Assembly: GCA_022813625.1 (NCBI GenBank)
Contig: JAKLMB010000011.1
Coordinates: forward strand, 310,001 to 374,000
Direction: 5' to 3'
Length of the DNA stretch: 64,000 nt
Origin: Aaosphaeria pasadenensis
Taxonomy: Eukaryota > Ascomycota > Dothideomycetes > Pleosporales
Shown: in pieces, positions 10,218 through 19,298 of the stretch
Layout of the letters: every line of letters begins with the position of its first letter
How positions within the stretch are numbered: the stretch's first letter is position 1
The notes under the pieces: generated by a model
The model's input: only the letters and a program-made list of their open reading frames with translations
The model's database searches: none
Told to the model about the DNA's origin: nothing
Program-made: the position numbers and the translations under genes

Positions 10218-12266
10218 ATGTCCCTTCTATCAAAAGCAGACGAAGCTAAACTCAAAGGACAATTACAAGATGCCGTGATATCATGCACAGAGCGCTGTTT
10301 ATATAGCTCAGCAAAATGGTACGCGTCTTCCCGGGAAGAATGCAATGTATTTCAAGCTAACAAAACTCAAAGGGCCGCCGAATTACTGAATTCCTTTCCA
10401 GAAACTGATGACGATGGCTCCGAGACTGACGTGGATTCGCCCATGTCCGATCCTCCTCCTCCCCAGACACCTACACCCTCCTCGAAAGATCCCATTGAGG
10501 CAAGACTCGAAGCTCGAGAGACGCAGAAATACCTACTAGCCAAAACCTTTTTCGACTGTCGCGAGTTTGATCGATGCGCCGCCATCTTCCTCCCAGACGC
10601 ACTGCCCAAAACTTCGTTCCTGGTCACTCCCTCCCCCGCGAGTAAATCGAAACCGCACGGAAAGTCAAAAATAAAGCTAGGCACACCTACAAAACCAGCG
10701 CTATCGGCGGACGTCGTGAAGGGCCTGAGTCAGAAGGCACTCTTCCTATCGTTATATGCCAAGTACATTGCTGGTGAGAGGCGCATGAATGAGGATAGCG
10801 AGATGATATTGGGGCCACAGGATGGAATCACGACCAATAAAGAGTTACCAGGCATATCAGCTATTCTAGAGGAGTGGTTTTCAGGGCTTGCCAACAGCGG
10901 CCGGAAACCCCAAGGATGGCTAGAGTATCTTTATGGACTTGTCCTTGCGAAAGGGAAGAATGAAAAGGAGGCTCTCGAATACTTCATCCAAAGTGTCAAC
11001 TGTTGCCCCTACAACTGGGGTGCCTGGCAAGAAATGTCCACATTGTTTTCTACGATCGAAGAGGTACTTAAATCACAATACACGCTGCCAATTGTTTTAC
11101 TGACGCGCTTTCAGCTACATCAAGTAACCCCTCAGCTTCCACAGAATATCATGGGGTTTGTGTTTCAAATTTACGCTTCGCAAGAGCTCTATCAGTCCAC
11201 AAATCAGGTTCACAACTCACTGGCCCAAATTCTCGACATATTCCCGGGGTCTGCTTTTCTACAAACTCAGCGAGCACTGCTCTACTATCACAGCAAAGCA
11301 TACGAAGATGCTGAGCAAATTTTCTCCGAACTACTGGTCGCAAACCCTCATCGCATTGATGCAATGGATTGTTATTCCAATGTCCTGTATGTTCTTGAGA
11401 ATAGGCCAAAGTTGGCTTTCCTGGCACAGCTCGCGATGACCACCGACAAATTTCGACCCGAGACTTGCTGTGTGGTTGGGAACTACTACTCTTCAAAATC
11501 GGAGCATGAAAAGGCAGTCATCTACTTCCGGCGGGCCCTGACACTGGACCGGACCTTTTTATCGGCTTGGACATTGATGGGGCATGAGTTCATCGAAATG
11601 AAGAATACGCATGCAGCAATAGAGTCATACCGACGCGCTGTCGATGTAAATCGGAAAGACTATCGTGCATGGTATGGCTTAGGGCAAGCCTACGAAGTCT
11701 TGGAGATGCATTCATACGCCATTTTCTACTACCAGCGTGCTGCTGCCCTGCGGCCTTATGATCCAAAGATGTGGCATGCGCTGGGTGCATGCTTCGGAAA
11801 GGTAGGCAAGGTAGCAAACGGCATACGAGCATATAAACGCGCATTAGTGGCAGGCTCATTTTACGACAATAACGTTGGATCAAGCTTTGGTAGTGGTGGA
11901 GTGTCCGGCTTGGGAGGTGGAGTTCTCGATCCCGAGGTTCTTTTCAATATTGCCTTGCTCTATGAACGAGTTAACAATATGGCGGAATGCGCTGCTTACA
12001 TGGAACTGGTGCTGGCGCAAGAGGAGGGTCCAGACTACGATGAATCTGTGGGAGATATGGCCGGAGGTGTAGGCGTTACGCCTACCACGAGCAAAGCCAG
12101 GCTGTGGCTCGCGAAGTGGGAATACATGCGTGGCATGTATCAACGGTCTATGGAGCTAGCGAACGAACTTTGTCAGGATGGTGTCGAGGTTGAAGATGCG
12201 AAAGCCCTAATTAGGGACATACGGGCTCGTATTGAAAGCCAAAAAGGTGACTCGAGCGTAGCATGA
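10218..12266 (+). CDS. CDC23: Anaphase-promoting complex subunit 8 (CDC23), TPR protein
   Basis: Two exons, 10218-10318 and 10373-12266, encode about 664 residues. The N-terminus has the ANAPC8 signature (helical segment then SAKWAAELL) that forms the dimer interface. Residues about 250-610 carry a series of TPR motifs, for example YYSSKSEHEKAVIYFRRAL, AWTLMGHEFIEM and AWYGLGQAYEVLEMHSYAIFYYQRA. APC8 is part of the TPR arm that holds co-activators and the APC2/APC11 core, driving the metaphase-to-anaphase transition. The first intron is 54 nt with a GTACGC donor and a GCTAAC branch; its length is a multiple of three and it lacks stops, so an unspliced message adds 18 residues. An in-frame ATG at 10161 is ignored because it adds unconserved residues. 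A Ser/Pro/acidic linker follows the N-terminal segment. Confidence 0.93.
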   Translation: MSLLSKADEAKLKGQLQDAVISCTERCLYSSAKWYASSREECNVFQANKTQRAAELLNSFPETDDDGSETDVDSPMSDPPPPQTPTPSSKDPIEARLEARETQKYLLAKTFFDCREFDRCAAIFLPDALPKTSFLVTPSPASKSKPHGKSKIKLGTPTKPALSADVVKGLSQKALFLSLYAKYIAGERRMNEDSEMILGPQDGITTNKELPGISAILEEWFSGLANSGRKPQGWLEYLYGLVLAKGKNEKEALEYFIQSVNCCPYNWGAWQEMSTLFSTIEEVLKSQYTLPIVLLTRFQLHQVTPQLPQNIMGFVFQIYASQELYQSTNQVHNSLAQILDIFPGSAFLQTQRALLYYHSKAYEDAEQIFSELLVANPHRIDAMDCYSNVLYVLENRPKLAFLAQLAMTTDKFRPETCCVVGNYYSSKSEHEKAVIYFRRALTLDRTFLSAWTLMGHEFIEMKNTHAAIESYRRAVDVNRKDYRAWYGLGQAYEVLEMHSYAIFYYQRAAALRPYDPKMWHALGACFGKVGKVANGIRAYKRALVAGSFYDNNVGSSFGSGGVSGLGGGVLDPEVLFNIALLYERVNNMAECAAYMELVLAQEEGPDYDESVGDMAGGVGVTPTTSKARLWLAKWEYMRGMYQRSMELANELCQDGVEVEDAKALIRDIRARIESQKGDSSVA

Positions 12267-12675
12267 TCAGTGAAGCTATTCACCAGATCAAGTGAAGTTG
12301 TTTCATCTTTCCGCTTCGGGGTGAAGTTGGCATTTGCGGGCGCACAAGCATGATACCCACTTTATTCTAGTAATTGATAGTTTTACCGGTCCTTCAATAA
12401 TTCTTTCTTTGACGCTACATGGGAATCACATCCTCACAGTGAATATGACTTCCAAAGCAAGCTTGCCCTAGTTACTCATGGTATTGAATTTCCAGTTAGC
12501 ACATTTGACATACTGCTACATGCCACGGTTCTAGGTATACAATTCATCGAACTTCTGCTTCTTATTATACTTTCTTCGAACAACAACAGTTTTCTCTAAG
12601 CATTTTGCTGCATTTCGACTCTACCATCTAACACAGATTTCACACAACATTCGTCCCCGAGGACTTAACATTGCC
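12267..12675. other. Intergenic region between CDC23 and the J-domain gene
   Basis: About 410 nt, with a C/T- and A/C-rich stretch just before the next ATG that looks like a 5' leader. No gene is supported. Confidence 0.55.
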
Positions 12676-13767
12676 ATGCACCCACTGCAAATGCGACACC
12701 CTTTGCCACAAGAATACCTTCAAAGCCATGACACCGAACTACTTCAAAACACATTTCTTGGCATACGGCAAGCTATCCTCACCGGCAACTGCGGGCAGAA
12801 CTCACCCCAAGCGCTTATAGCTACCTTAGAAACCATTGCAGCTATCGTGCGCGAAAGGCGAGGAGGAGGAGGGGGAGGGAGAGGAATGCCACCGGACCCT
12901 CGTGAATCGTATGGGCCCCCGCCGTTTGGAATGGGACCAGGAGGACCTTTTGGCATGGGACGAGGACGGTCTGGTAGTCCTCCGTTTGGCATGGGGCGAG
13001 GAAGGCCTAGCAGCCCACCATTCGGCATGGGCCGTGGTGGACCTGCTAGTCCACCATTTGGTGGCATGGGACAAGGATATCCTGGAGGACCTTTCGGTAT
13101 GGGAGCAGGAAGGCCTCCTCCACATTTTGGAATGGGGCCGGGAGGACCTCCTCCAGAATTTATGGGAGGAAGAGGGCCAGGAGAACCAGGTTCTCCATTC
13201 GGCATGGGTCCAGGATATCCACCATTTGGTGCTATGGGCGGAAATCCGATGCATAATCCATACATGCAAGCCGAGTATGGCTTCCCTGGTGAATTCACCT
13301 ACGGGCCCCGACGCCGTCCACGACCTCGTTCTCCAGGCATGGGCCCATTCATGGGAGACCCCTTCGACGACGATTTAGATGACGATGAATACCCCTTCCG
13401 CTTTAGAGCAGCGCCTGGGTCTTCGTTCCGTGACTACTTTGACACTAGTTTCCCTTCTCCTCGGCAGGACGATGATCCTCTGTTTGGAGAGTCGCGGCCA
13501 AAACAGCCAGTGAGAAATCCAGATACACCCGATCTTTACGCCGTCATGGGTCTTCCACGTACAGCTAAGCCAAAGGAGATCGAGAAGAAATACAAGGAAC
13601 TCATGATGAAGTATCATCCTAATCGTATTGCCCAGAAGGGAGGGAGCGAAAAGGAGAAAGAGGAGGCTACCAAGAAGTGTCAAGAAGTCAATCAGGCGAA
13701 CGATGTGTTAAGTACTCCAAGAAGAAAGGCCATTTATGACCAGACAGGAGAAATTAAGGAACTTTGA
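12676..13767 (+). CDS. Gly/Pro/Met-repeat protein with C-terminal degenerate J-domain
   Basis: A single-exon frame of 363 residues. Residues 1-65 are helical and unassigned. Residues about 75-215 are a low-complexity array of PFGMGRG-like heptad to decapeptide units rich in Gly, Pro and Met. An acidic Asp stretch follows (about 232-240). Residues about 284-355 form a J-domain: DLYAVMGLPRTAKPKEIEKKYKELMMKYHPN, then a Lys/Glu-rich helix and NDVLSTPRRKAIYD. The catalytic HPD tripeptide that triggers Hsp70 ATPase is HPN here (residues 314-316), so this may be a J-like protein unable to stimulate Hsp70. Repeat regions of this kind often phase-separate or bind RNA; that is an inference. J-domains at the C-terminus are uncommon. 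Confidence 0.75.
   Translation: MHPLQMRHPLPQEYLQSHDTELLQNTFLGIRQAILTGNCGQNSPQALIATLETIAAIVRERRGGGGGGRGMPPDPRESYGPPPFGMGPGGPFGMGRGRSGSPPFGMGRGRPSSPPFGMGRGGPASPPFGGMGQGYPGGPFGMGAGRPPPHFGMGPGGPPPEFMGGRGPGEPGSPFGMGPGYPPFGAMGGNPMHNPYMQAEYGFPGEFTYGPRRRPRPRSPGMGPFMGDPFDDDLDDDEYPFRFRAAPGSSFRDYFDTSFPSPRQDDDPLFGESRPKQPVRNPDTPDLYAVMGLPRTAKPKEIEKKYKELMMKYHPNRIAQKGGSEKEKEEATKKCQEVNQANDVLSTPRRKAIYDQTGEIKEL
12895..13350 (+). repeat. Degenerate in-frame repeat encoding PFGMG units
   Basis: Around ten to twelve imperfect copies of a 27-36-nt unit containing a TTTGGMATGGG-like core run through this stretch. Each encodes Pro-Phe-Gly-Met-Gly followed by variable Arg/Gly/Pro residues. Copy length is always a multiple of three. 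The composition makes all three plus frames and the minus frames open, which explains the long shadow frames here. Confidence 0.75.
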
Positions 13768-14245
13768 ACTGGGTTTGGGGGACAGTGCATTCGTGGATAA
13801 GAAGGTTTTCATTGGGCGTGTGACAGCGATTATGCCAAGTCGTCAACGGCTGGAGTGCCTACATAGAAATTTGATTCTCGAAGTAGGCGAATGAAAATGT
13901 ACGATAATATCAATGAACAGTTACAGTGAATGAAGGGTAAATGACATAGAATACTCTAGCACCGACATTCCAATGCATCACATGTATACAGTACTAAGTA
14001 GGATCCCTTCTATGGTAATATTTGGCCTGCGTGCAAGGGGAATGCTTTTCACTTCTGAAGAGTATATGGCAACATTCACTGCTGTAGGCTGTAGCCGTCT
14101 CTTCACCTCCAAGATCTCCCTCTGGTCTATCACTAATTTATAGTACAAGAGTACCTGTCTATTTCATTATAATGGCACGAGCTATCACCAACCATCTTTG
14201 CCCACCAGCATATTCAACCAGCTTGGCAAGATCTGAACCATACAA
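13768..14245. other. Intergenic region
   Basis: About 480 nt between two plus-strand genes; nothing beyond expected terminator and promoter sequence is seen. Confidence 0.55.
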
Positions 14246-15061
14246 ATGGATACCGTCAAATCCGCATTTGGTGCCATGTTTGGTTCAGAAGAAGAAAATA
14301 CAAAGCCGGTCACATCACCAATCCAAGTACAACGTGTAGATGCATATCCTCAACTCATCGTCTATCACAACCCAGCCTCCGGCCCCAAACCGACACCTTC
14401 GACACTAAAGTCCAGTACGGTTCTACCAATTCGTACTAAGATCTCTCAACGTTTCGTCAATGACAGGGAATGCAACTATGAAGTCCTGATGGCCCAATCT
14501 CACGCATACTACGAGGAAATTGATACCATTCCCGCTGTGGCTATGGGACAAGATACCATCTTCCCATGGACAGAGCATGTATATGTCATCCATCCAATTC
14601 GTTTTGATCAAGCTTGGGACTACACTCCCCGAGTATTGGAGAACATCAAGCAGTGGATCGAGGAAAGTGAACAGGTCTATGCAAATGGTCACCACCAAGT
14701 TCAAGACTTCCATGAACGGCGAATGGAGTCTTTAGAAATTGTGAAGAGGGAGCTTTTTCGAAGGAGAATGCATGAGGTGGGAGAAGAAGAGGGATGGCTG
14801 GGAGTGTGGGATGAGGTGGAACCTATCGATGATGAAGCTGAATGGCAGAATGGTCCGAACGGTAACTCATACCCGCTTGTGAACGACCAGACAGTGGAGA
14901 CACTTGCGAAGATCGACGCTGCAGGCGAAGAGGGCTTGAAGCAGAAGGAACCTCAGGAGGCTTCCTCTAGGCGCTTCTCAGAAGTAGACGAGACAGTGCA
15001 GCGGATGGTCCGTAATCTGCGGGAGCTTGAGTATGAGGGTGTGATCGGCGATGGGAATTAA
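14246..15061 (+). CDS. Conserved-looking protein of unknown function
   Basis: A single-exon frame of 271 residues starting MDTVKSAFGAMFGSEEE. No signal peptide or membrane segment is visible. The middle part (about 30-170) is mixed strand and helix with many aromatic residues (EHVYVIHPIRFDQAWDYTPRVLENIKQWIEESEQVY) and looks like a folded domain. The C-terminal third is acidic and coiled-coil-like. No family was recognised. The codon pattern, length and clean leader support a real gene. Confidence 0.6.
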   Translation: MDTVKSAFGAMFGSEEENTKPVTSPIQVQRVDAYPQLIVYHNPASGPKPTPSTLKSSTVLPIRTKISQRFVNDRECNYEVLMAQSHAYYEEIDTIPAVAMGQDTIFPWTEHVYVIHPIRFDQAWDYTPRVLENIKQWIEESEQVYANGHHQVQDFHERRMESLEIVKRELFRRRMHEVGEEEGWLGVWDEVEPIDDEAEWQNGPNGNSYPLVNDQTVETLAKIDAAGEEGLKQKEPQEASSRRFSEVDETVQRMVRNLRELEYEGVIGDGN

Positions 15062-16364
15062 TCATCTGTTCATACGCCAATGCATGCTAATGCACTCATT
15101 TGGGAGCAAATGCGTGAAAGCAGATGAGCTACACTTTCAAAGCAACGAAGGTTGAAGTGTTGTTGACGGGTCAGATTAGTAATAACAACAGCTCCTACAT
15201 CAAGTCATGAATCAGAGTACATTTATGGTCTCCATACTTCCTAAGAGAATCCTTTTCATGCTTCAAAAACGCCTTTTACAGCGCTCAAATACGTCGAAAC
15301 AGTTGCCCACCAAGTAGACTTAAAGGGATGTGTTCATACTTCCATACAGTACACAATAGTGCAATAGAGCAAATATTCGAAATAGTATATCCTGCATTGC
15401 GTTTTATTGCGGCAAGTGGTAATTGATTTTGGTTCCACTTGTGGCTATTTTGAGCCGTCTCTTGGTAGTAATTATATGTTAACATTACAGAAGAATCGGA
15501 ACAGCAAGTTTCCGTCTTTGACGCCAGAGCTTCCTTCCTCAGTTCATCTACTAAGATATACGGGTACGCCTAAAAGGTATATGCCTTACATGTGCTATGG
15601 GATACATCGCGACACCATTATCAGCTTAGTGTGATGCACGTTGAGCTGCATGCCGCTCTATGATTTCAGGGATGCCTTATCCAACCTTTGCGTTAGAACT
15701 TATAAAATTCGCCATGCCAATCATTGCTATAGATAGATCTATTGGGACAATGTACCGTTTCCTATTTTATGTTGACCTGTATGATGTTATAATAATCGCA
15801 GTATCTCTTCGTGAAAGTGTTGCCGTCATTTTTTATTATGGCATCTTTTGTTGACGTTAAATGTACGAGGGAGGCGTATCTCCAATTACTTGAATGGGGG
15901 GTAGATCATGTTGTAGTGGTGCAACGTTACACACTTTCAAGTACTTTCATTTCAGGAGATAGTTTTAGCTTGGTGGAATTTGAAACTTTCACGAATCATT
16001 TAACCGTTAATAGGTACACAAAATAAATGCCACAAATCAGGCGTTCGTTCTATGACTATTTATATTAATTAATACACCCCACAATATATATCTCAGACAA
16101 CATCTTCCAGGCACACTTCGTAAACAGGGATGGCATTTTGAATGACCACAGAATTCCCCGACACCTTTCCATTTTCGCCAAATCCACAATGCGATCATAC
16201 AAACGGTAGCAAGAAACGGCAGATTATCAATTGCTTAGTTTGGGGAAATTTCTTTGTAAATACAAGCGTAGTTGCCCAGTTGAGGGTATCTCTTCACGAA
16301 ACAGAAACTCTGGTTGATAAAAGGCCACTCAATTAGTAGCAATTCAGTACACCACGAGAAAGCG
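15062..16364. other. A/T-rich intergenic region upstream of the GH62 gene
   Basis: About 1.3 kb that is visibly richer in A and T than the flanking genes, especially 15280-16090. Open frames are 60-75 codons and carry nothing recognisable. It should contain the GH62 promoter. No transposon ends were seen. The composition could reflect an old repeat-induced point mutation target, but that is not demonstrable here. Confidence 0.55.
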
Positions 16365-17339
16365 ATGCCTACCTACACTATGTTCGCCCTGTTGGCTTTA
16401 CTAGCCACAGCAACAATGGTCTCAGCCCAAACGTGCGATCTCCCCTCAACTTATCGCTGGAGCTCTACCGGTTCACTAGCAAATCCGAAGTCAGGTTGGG
16501 TATCGCTCAAAGACTTTACTGTCGTGAACTACAACGGGAAGAAGCTTGTATATGCAACGAACCATGATACCGGAACAAAATGGGGCTCGATGAACTTTGA
16601 TCTATTCAACAATTGGTCGGACATGGCCTCCACCAGCCAGAACTCGATGACTTTCGCCGTGGTAGCACCAACGCTCTTTTACTTTGCACCGAAGAGTATC
16701 TGGGTGCTCGCATACCAGTGGGGACCGACTGCATTTTCTTACCGCACTGCCACAGATCCATCCAAAGCGAATGGATGGTCATCCGTGCAGCCTTTGTTTT
16801 CTGGAACCATCTCTGGATCGAGCACTGGTCCCATTGACCAAACACTCATCGGCGACAGCGACAACATGTACCTCTTCTTCGCAGGGGATAACGGTAAGAT
16901 CTATAGGGCCAGTATGCCGATTGGAAACTTCCCGGGCAACTTCGGTACATCGTCTACCGTGGTCATGACAGACTCAACGAACAATCTCTTCGAGGCTGTG
17001 CAAGTCTACACACTACAAGGGCAAAAGAAGTACCTCATGATTGTTGAGGCCATTGGTGCCAATGGTCGATACTTCCGATCATTCACTGCCACCAGTCTGA
17101 GTGGTAGCTGGACACCGCAGGCCGCGACGGAAGGCAATGCTTTCGCCAGCAAGGCCAACAGTGGTGCTACATGGACGAACGACATTAGCCACGGCGATTT
17201 GTTCCGCAGCAACCCAGATCAGACAATGACAGTAGATCCTTGCAATCTTCAGTTGCTCTATCAGGGGCGGGCACCTGGGTCCGGTGGTGATTACGGTCTG
17301 CTACCATACAGGCCAGGTGTGTTGACACTACAGCGTTAG
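16365..17339 (+). CDS. Secreted alpha-L-arabinofuranosidase, family GH62
   Basis: A single-exon gene of 324 residues. A signal peptide covers about residues 1-22 (MFALLALLATATMVSA core, Ala-X-Gln cleavage region). The mature part is a GH62 five-bladed propeller: GWVSLKDFTVVNYNGKKLVYAT with the presumed catalytic base Asp50, then NSMTFAVVAPTLFYFAPK, the STGPIDQTLIGDSD stretch with Asp158, and LFEAVQVY with the presumed general acid Glu210. GH62 enzymes remove L-arabinose from arabinoxylan. There is no carbohydrate-binding module. The start at 16365 follows an AGCG context; an upstream in-frame start would bury the signal peptide. Plant cell wall degradation by a saprotroph or pathogen is implied. 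Confidence 0.94.
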   Translation: MPTYTMFALLALLATATMVSAQTCDLPSTYRWSSTGSLANPKSGWVSLKDFTVVNYNGKKLVYATNHDTGTKWGSMNFDLFNNWSDMASTSQNSMTFAVVAPTLFYFAPKSIWVLAYQWGPTAFSYRTATDPSKANGWSSVQPLFSGTISGSSTGPIDQTLIGDSDNMYLFFAGDNGKIYRASMPIGNFPGNFGTSSTVVMTDSTNNLFEAVQVYTLQGQKKYLMIVEAIGANGRYFRSFTATSLSGSWTPQAATEGNAFASKANSGATWTNDISHGDLFRSNPDQTMTVDPCNLQLLYQGRAPGSGGDYGLLPYRPGVLTLQR

Positions 17340-17950
17340 AGATTGTTCGTGGCAAAGGGAACATTGACGCCGAATGGCTGTCCATCGTTGAGCAATATTG
17401 GAATCTCATAACATACTAGTAGCAATCAAAAATAGGGTTGGAAAGTCACTTATTGAACCGTATGGTGATATGTTTCACTTGATTTCAAGTGTGACTCATG
17501 GAGGTTCAGTTCCGTGTATCGCGACCTCAACAATTTATTGAAGAGGACACTTCTCGCTCCGTTCTCCAGACCCGAAAGGACGGTCACGCTGAACATAAGT
17601 ATATGCGTTCCCCCTCCTACATTCCTCAAAGGACCAAACCACTTACATCTCACTTCAGCGCTTGGAATTCAGAGACTTCTCTACAGACTTTCATCAAGAA
17701 CACCTCAAAATCCATCAGGATTCATCAGCCAAGCACACAAAAGCCTAGCAGAAGCTCAGATTCAGCTTTCAATATAACTTTCAAGACTCATCAAGAAAAT
17801 CTCCTTGAAAATCATCAAAAGCGCAGTTTGAGTAAGTTTGCTCCCCTCTCTCATTGATTTACGTCTACTAACTAGTCAAGCTTCAAGTCTCACCAAAAAT
17901 CACAACCACTCAAGATCTCATCACCAAAGAGATCTTACCATCCATCAAAA
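17340..17950. other. Intergenic region with 5' leader of the next gene
   Basis: About 610 nt. The right 400 nt are rich in CATCAA and TCA triplets and contain a well-formed intron (17832-17880), so they most likely are the untranslated leader of the 2EXR-like gene. An open frame at 17498-17857 is taken as composition-driven. Confidence 0.55.
17832..17880 (+). other. Predicted 49-nt intron in the 5' untranslated leader
   Basis: GTAAGT donor, CTAAC branch site 10-15 nt before a CAAG acceptor, and 49-nt length match the coding introns of this window. It lies 70 nt before the ATG at 17951. Splicing would change the leader only. Confidence 0.65.
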
Positions 17951-18850
17951 ATGGCCTCATCATCAATCGACTACCTCTTCCAAGAGGATCTCTTCAACTC
18001 CACAATGATGGAGCCCACCTTCCCCTTCGAGTCTCTCCCTGCAGAGCTCAGAAACATGGTCTACGAGTACTACTTCGCGACACCAGAAATGGTGACCTCA
18101 CCCTCTGGCTTAAAAACTCCCATTGCCTTCACCATCAATTCTCAAGGCAATGTGGAGATGCCATCAATATCACAAATCTCCTTCCAATCATACAAGGAGA
18201 CCAAGCAGCTCGTCCGCCACGCGATGCAGCGAGAACACAGCAGCATCATCGTCAAAGTCTCCTCCCAGAACATTGGACCACAGATGCTGAGGATCTACAA
18301 CATAGCGAAGGAGTTCAACGTGGTTCCCTTCGACATGCTTAAGCGCGTCATCATACGCCATGAGGAGAAGGCAAACATGGAGACCCTCTGGCCTGCCATT
18401 GAGCAGTATATTCATATGCTGATTTGTCCGCCTGGTGGCCTCAACCCCTTCATGTTCCAGGTTGCAGATGGAGACAATCTGCCGACTGTGGATGGCTACG
18501 GCAAGATCTCCCTCTACAATGGGGTGTTTGATCTCGGCAGGTTCGCCAAATACTATGCTTATTGCAAGCACCCCCGATGTGCGGGCAGCTGGGATTGGGC
18601 GGCCGCCACTTTCCTCAACAATCTGGGCGAGCTCGGCTATGAGCAGGCAAAGGGCGTTGCTGCTGAGAAGATCTTCAACACAATCTTCGACTGCTACACG
18701 CTGGTGCTGGAGCTTGACGGCCTGGCAAAGCAAAGCCCACAGAAGGTGGCAGATGCCTATAGGCAGACCATCTTCGACCTTGTGCAGGTTGTTGAAGCCT
18801 TCTCGCACGACCTTGTGGGTGTGGTTGGTCTTCGTCATGCATACTTTTAG
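17951..18850 (+). CDS. 2EXR/F-box-like domain protein
   Basis: A single coding exon of 299 residues. Near residues 24-42 it carries FPFESLPAELRNMVYEYYF, the F-box-like/2EXR signature that opens many ascomycete orphan proteins. The remainder is mixed helix and strand without a recognised domain; a pair of Cys residues occurs in CKHPRCAG. The protein has no signal peptide. The leader is probably spliced (intron at 17832-17880). It is related in motif, not in overall sequence, to the protein at 2303-3013. The function is unknown; substrate adaptors of SCF ligases are one possibility, but Skp1 binding cannot be judged. Confidence 0.7.
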   Translation: MASSSIDYLFQEDLFNSTMMEPTFPFESLPAELRNMVYEYYFATPEMVTSPSGLKTPIAFTINSQGNVEMPSISQISFQSYKETKQLVRHAMQREHSSIIVKVSSQNIGPQMLRIYNIAKEFNVVPFDMLKRVIIRHEEKANMETLWPAIEQYIHMLICPPGGLNPFMFQVADGDNLPTVDGYGKISLYNGVFDLGRFAKYYAYCKHPRCAGSWDWAAATFLNNLGELGYEQAKGVAAEKIFNTIFDCYTLVLELDGLAKQSPQKVADAYRQTIFDLVQVVEAFSHDLVGVVGLRHAYF

Positions 18851-19298
18851 AAACAAATTGAATCTGTAGAATACCCTTGTCATTTAATAAATACTTCTTG
18901 TGATGCTTGATAATTTGCTCCTTCTTGTGACTGTAAATTACAATGCCTTGGACTTTTCTATAGCTAAGCCTTTGATAATGTTGATTGGTGTACCTCAAGA
19001 TGTTTTAACACAACTACAGCAGCTTAGCAATGTAATATGAAGTCCTTCAGATCACTTTTCTAGCTTTAATTTGCTTAGGCCGGCAATCCTATTGTAAGTC
19101 TTAACGCACATTTATGAAGGCTCACTCGTGCATCAGATCATACACTGAAGGCAACCAGAATTTATGATTAGATGTGCGGCCGTTTCGTTCAAGAACTTTC
19201 TCAACGATCTATGTTACATATATGCTTCTAAATAAAAGCTGTAGCTACCCCATGCATGATAAAAATCACAGGACTAGAAATACATGTCTCTAACAGAC
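18851..19298. other. Intergenic region between convergent genes
   Basis: About 450 A/T-rich nucleotides holding the 3' ends of the two flanking genes. No gene is supported. Confidence 0.6.

Noticed and set aside
18188..18883. A 231-codon minus-strand frame opposite the second 2EXR-like gene
   Set aside because: It has no recognised domain. The plus strand has the LPAELRNMVYE motif, a leader and an intron.
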